Shown: piece after piece, positions 61,310 to 64,000 of the stretch
Numbering within the stretch: the stretch's first letter is position 1
Layout of the letters: the number at the start of each line of letters is the position of its first letter
Origin: SG8-30 sp963715485
GTDB taxonomy: Bacteria > Pseudomonadota > Gammaproteobacteria > Steroidobacterales > Steroidobacteraceae
Reading direction: 5' to 3'
Assembly: GCA_963715485.1 (NCBI GenBank)
Contig: OY970244.1
Coordinates: forward strand, 2,046,001-2,110,000
DNA: 64,000 nucleotides
The notes under the pieces: generated by a model
The model's input: the letters and a program-made list of their open reading frames with translations, nothing else
What the model was told of the DNA's origin: nothing
Database searches by the model: none
Program-made: the position numbers and the translations under genes

Positions 61310-61699
61310 ATGACAACGTCGATAACGGCCCTCTATGCCGCGCTCGCGGGCTTCATGGTCCTGGGGTTGGCGGGCCTCGTCGTCAAGGCGCGCTGGCGCT
61401 ACGGAACCAGCCTTGGAATCGGCACGGAGCCCGGGATGGAACGCGCCGTTCGCGTGCACGCCAACTTCATCGAATACGTTCCGCTGGCACTGCTGTTGTT
61501 GCTGGTGGCCGAGCTGAACGGCATCAGCGCATCGCTGCTGCATGCTGCAGGCATCCTGCTGCTGGTCAGCCGCACACTTCACGCCTACGGCCTGAGTCAG
61601 CGTTCTGGCCGCTCCTTCGGTCGATTTTATGGCACCGCAGGAACTTGGTTGACCTTGCTGCTGCTGTCCGCCTCGCTGCTCTACGCCACGCTGAAATAG
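61310..61699 (+). CDS. MAPEG-family membrane protein
   Basis: A 129-residue protein with four membrane helices. ERAVRVHANFIEYVPLALLLLLVAELNG is the MAPEG signature (R-x2-RAH-x-N-x2-E-x2-P). Members are membrane glutathione transferases/peroxidases. With the peroxiredoxin and the reductase before it, it suggests an oxidative-stress or electrophile-detoxification operon. Confidence 0.9.
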   Translation: MTTSITALYAALAGFMVLGLAGLVVKARWRYGTSLGIGTEPGMERAVRVHANFIEYVPLALLLLLVAELNGISASLLHAAGILLLVSRTLHAYGLSQRSGRSFGRFYGTAGTWLTLLLLSASLLYATLK

Positions 61700-61710
61700 C
61701 AGGCACGCAG

Positions 61711-62172
61711 TCAGCCCCGCGGCGGCGGAGCCTGTCCGAAACGCTCGTAGGATTTCCTGAAGTACACGATCGGGGCGAGCGGCGCCTCGACGTAGTGAAT
61801 GAACCGCCACTGTCCCGCGCGGCGCCGAAAGATGGCCGTGACGCGGGTGTCGCCTCCGATCGGGCCATCGTATCCCGCGAATTCTCCCAACCAGCGCATG
61901 TCATAGACCGCTGTAGCGAGGTCGTCGGCAATCAGGCGGGTTCGCAGGTTCCAGGTCTCCAGCCGGATAGACCGCGTGGCCTGACGGGTCGCCTCCCAGT
62001 AGGCCTCGATGCCCTGCCAGTTGAACAGCGCCGCGGCATGCTCCTCTGCGAGATAGGTGGGCTCGGCCTCGGCTGGATCCCACAGGCTGCGCAGCCCGGA
62101 GAAATCGAGTCGAGACCAACAGTCTCGATACTCTTGGAGAGTTAATTCAATCCCTTGCATTACATTATTCAT
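61711..62172 (-). CDS. NTF2-like (SnoaL/YybH) fold protein
   Basis: A 153-residue cone-shaped NTF2-like protein: TLQEYRDCWSRLDFSGLRSLWDP helix, GIEAYWEATRQAT, and the beta strands TRVTAIFRRRAGQWRFIHYVEAP. This resembles the nuclear-transport-factor-2/DUF4440 group. ATG 62172 or ATG 62160 could start it. The role is unknown; it stands alone, convergent with the MAPEG gene. Confidence 0.75.
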   Translation of the reverse strand: MNNVMQGIELTLQEYRDCWSRLDFSGLRSLWDPAEAEPTYLAEEHAAALFNWQGIEAYWEATRQATRSIRLETWNLRTRLIADDLATAVYDMRWLGEFAGYDGPIGGDTRVTAIFRRRAGQWRFIHYVEAPLAPIVYFRKSYERFGQAPPPRG

Positions 62173-62211
62173 GTGGTTTCAAGACTAATGAATGACGCCC
62201 CAGGATGACAC

Positions 62212-62244
62212 GAGGCCCTGGCAGCAGCACGCCGCCAGGGCCTC
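62212..62244 (-). terminator. GC-rich stem-loop downstream of etfA
   Basis: A perfect 11-bp inverted repeat, GAGGCCCTGGC (62212-62222) / GCCAGGGCCTC (62234-62244), with an 11-nt loop lies just after the etfA stop. There is no T-run, so termination may be rho-assisted or the hairpin may protect the 3' end. Confidence 0.5.
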
Positions 62245-62271
62245 GAGGGGGATTGGCATGCTCCCGCCGGC

Positions 62272-63213
62272 TCACAGCAACGTTTCGAGCTCCGGCAGGA
62301 TACTGAACAGGTCGCCCACCAGGCCGTAGTCGGCCAGCTCGAAGATTGGCGCCTCGGGGTCCTTGTTGATCGCAACGATCGTCTGCGCATCCTTGATGCC
62401 CGTGACGTGCTGGATCGCCCCGGAGATGCCGACCGCGATGTAGAGACTGGGCGAAATGATCTTGCCAGTCTGACCGACCTGCAGTTCGTTCGGCGCGTAA
62501 CCCGCGTCGACCGCCGCCCGCGAAGCACCGACTGCTGCGCCGAGCTTGTCGGCCAGGCTATAGATCATCTGGAACTTCTCGGCGCTTCCGAGTGCCCTGC
62601 CGCCGGAAACGACCCGCGGGGCCGTCTGCAGGTCCGGGCGGTCGCTGGCTGCGGCCGAAACCGAAACGAAGCGCGTATGCGTTGGCGGCTCGATGTCGAG
62701 CGCGGTCTTTTCAATCGGGGCCGCCGCCGCGCCGGCCGGACTGGCTTCGAAGGATGCGACGCGGACGGTGCAGACCAGCTGGCGTCCAGCGGGAGTCTCT
62801 ACGGTGACGATGGCATTGCCGGCGTAGACCGGGCGGCGGAAGCGGGTCGCCGACTCGGCCTGCATGACGTCCGACAGCTGTGGGGCATTGAGCAGCGCTG
62901 CGACCCGTGGCATCAGGTCGCGTCCGAAGGTGGTAGACGGACCGAAGACATGACTCGCGCCGGCCGCCAGCGCCGCGACCTGCGGGGCGAGCACCGCGGC
63001 GAGCGGATGGGCGTTGGCCGGGCTGTCGACCTGCACGACCCTGGTCACACCCTCCAGCGCTGCCGCCTGGGCTGCAACCGCCGAACCGTCTTCGGCCAGT
63101 ACGGCTATCGTGATCTCGGCATCGGCAATGGCACGCGCGCAGGTGACGCACTTGGGCGTGGAGGGATTGAGCTTGCCGCCAGCGTGTTCGGCGACGATCA
63201 GGACCTTGTTCAT
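62272..63213 (-). CDS. etfA: Electron transfer flavoprotein alpha subunit
   Basis: A 313-residue FAD-binding subunit. The C-terminal FAD domain has VVSGGRALGSAEKF, VGASRAAVDAGYAPNELQVGQTGKIISPSLYIAVGISGAIQHVTGIKDA and VAINKDPEAPIFELADYG. It accepts electrons from acyl-CoA and related dehydrogenases, one of which begins this window. ATG 63213 overlaps the etfB stop by 4 bp; the frame is open further upstream only inside etfB. Confidence 0.95.
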   Translation of the reverse strand: MNKVLIVAEHAGGKLNPSTPKCVTCARAIADAEITIAVLAEDGSAVAAQAAALEGVTRVVQVDSPANAHPLAAVLAPQVAALAAGASHVFGPSTTFGRDLMPRVAALLNAPQLSDVMQAESATRFRRPVYAGNAIVTVETPAGRQLVCTVRVASFEASPAGAAAAPIEKTALDIEPPTHTRFVSVSAAASDRPDLQTAPRVVSGGRALGSAEKFQMIYSLADKLGAAVGASRAAVDAGYAPNELQVGQTGKIISPSLYIAVGISGAIQHVTGIKDAQTIVAINKDPEAPIFELADYGLVGDLFSILPELETLL

Positions 63214-63962
63214 TGCAGTAACCCCTTTTTCTTCAGCGCCTCGACCAGTTCGGCAGCATCCTTCAGCATGGCGCCCTTCTGCCGTTGTGCAGGAGGCTCC
63301 CACTTGAGCACCTTTGTGTGCTCCTCCGCTGCAACGCCCAGGGCCGCGAGATCCGTTACGTCCAGCGGCTTCTTCTTCGCCTTCATGATGTCCGGCAATT
63401 TCACGTAGCGCGGCTCGTTGAGGCGCAGGTCAACTGTCAGGACGCCGGGAAGGTCGATCTCGTTGACCTCAAGACCAGCATCGACCTCGCGTGTGACCAC
63501 CAGGGTATCGCCCTTGACGTCGACCTTCGAGGCGGCGGTCGCCTGCGGACGTCCCCACAATGCGGCCAGCATGGGGCCGGTCTGCGCCGAGTCGTCATCG
63601 ATGGCCTGCTTGCCGAGGATCACCAGTTCCGGAGACTCCTTTTGCACCAGTGCCAGAAAAGCCTGCGCGGTAATCAGCGGCTCGACGGTGCCGTCCACCT
63701 TGACCAGGATCGCCCGGTCGGCACCCATCGCGAGCGCCGTGCGCAGCTGCTGCTGGGCATCGTCTGGACCCAGGCTGACAGCGACGACTTCCGCGGCCTC
63801 GCCGCGCTCCTTGATTCGCAAAGCTTCCTCGAGCGCTATCTCGTCGAAGGGATTGATGCTCATCTTGACGCCGTCGGTGACGACTCCGGACCCGTCCGGT
63901 TTGACCCGCACGCGTACGTTGTAGTCGATCACCCGCTTCACGCAAACCATGATCTTGCGCAT
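63210..63962 (-). CDS. etfB: Electron transfer flavoprotein beta subunit
   Basis: A 250-residue AMP-binding partner of EtfA. CVKRVIDYNVRVRVKPDGSGV at the N-terminus, SINPFDEIALEEALRIKERG and the recognition-loop segment AKKKPLDVTDLAALG are typical. The promoter would lie in or beyond the last 38 bp of the window. Confidence 0.95.
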   Translation of the reverse strand: MRKIMVCVKRVIDYNVRVRVKPDGSGVVTDGVKMSINPFDEIALEEALRIKERGEAAEVVAVSLGPDDAQQQLRTALAMGADRAILVKVDGTVEPLITAQAFLALVQKESPELVILGKQAIDDDSAQTGPMLAALWGRPQATAASKVDVKGDTLVVTREVDAGLEVNEIDLPGVLTVDLRLNEPRYVKLPDIMKAKKKPLDVTDLAALGVAAEEHTKVLKWEPPAQRQKGAMLKDAAELVEALKKKGLLQ

Positions 63963-64000
63963 GCGGCCAACTCCTCTGTGTTTCTGGTCATTGAGAATCT

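Noticed and set aside
59589..61316. A 575-codon open frame on the minus strand
   Set aside because: It lies opposite the well-supported peroxiredoxin and MDR reductase genes; long antisense frames are common at this GC content, and the translation shows no family motif.
1..64000. Mobile elements, CRISPR arrays, tRNA and rRNA genes
   Set aside because: No transposase, integrase, spaced direct-repeat array or recognisable structural-RNA gene was found by reading; a profile search could still reveal a small RNA.

Overview
The window reads as chromosomal DNA of a high-GC gammaproteobacterium, probably from the Xanthomonadales/Steroidobacterales/Nevskiales neighbourhood. The pointers are a fused aspartokinase-diaminopimelate decarboxylase, a his operon headed by a TrpR-like regulator, a riboswitch-controlled metX-metB pair, and an ilvC-leuACDB operon with a leucine-rich attenuator peptide. 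I see no phage genes, insertion sequences, tRNA, rRNA or CRISPR.

Layout. 0-3.3 kb: the 3' part of an acyl-CoA dehydrogenase, a TauE-type exporter, a small secreted Cys protein, a SAM-hydrolysing adenosyltransferase and a PA3496-like small protein. 3.4-27.3 kb: an amino-acid biosynthesis hub. It holds lysC-lysA fused plus an MFS transporter (+); hisG-D-C-B-H-A-F-IE behind a TrpR-family regulator (-); SAM riboswitch-metX-metB (+); leader peptide/attenuator-ilvC-leuA-leuC-leuD-leuB (-); and an M17 aminopeptidase, an EamA exporter and ilvD (+). 27.6-32.5 kb: tonB-exbB-exbD, then two paralogous secreted TPR proteins, with strong terminators.

32.5-64 kb is mostly accessory catabolism and transport. 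A block at 32.6-42.2 kb carries two isochorismatase-fold amidohydrolases, a CaiB/BaiF CoA-transferase, an HMG-CoA-lyase-like protein, HyuA/HyuB (hydantoinase/oxoprolinase family), an alpha/beta-hydrolase lacking the usual Ser, and a GntR/FCD regulator. The palindrome TGTATACA lies at four intergenic places: twice between the CoA-transferase and lyase genes, once just before the regulator, and once before a dihydropyrimidinase-like gene at 58.2 kb. It therefore looks like the operator of one regulon for breakdown of a cyclic amide, imide or ureide. Next come a CopD-like membrane protein, a GST, a tandem alpha/beta-hydrolase fusion without nucleophiles, and a MarR-EmrA-EmrB efflux unit. An oxidoreductase and an aldehyde dehydrogenase stand divergent to a second cluster: UbiD decarboxylase, a haem-oxygenase-like diiron protein, an SDR, a HutC-type GntR regulator, an MFS transporter and a secreted protein. 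The window closes with a peroxiredoxin, an MDR reductase, a MAPEG protein, an NTF2-like protein and etfA-etfB.

Best leads: the TGTATACA regulon and its putative ring-opening/CoA pathway; the SAM riboswitch with a visible SD/anti-SD switch; an apparent ATT start codon for hisF; the UbiD/diiron cluster; and several family members lacking the expected catalytic residue. All family assignments come from reading motifs; no database search was run.
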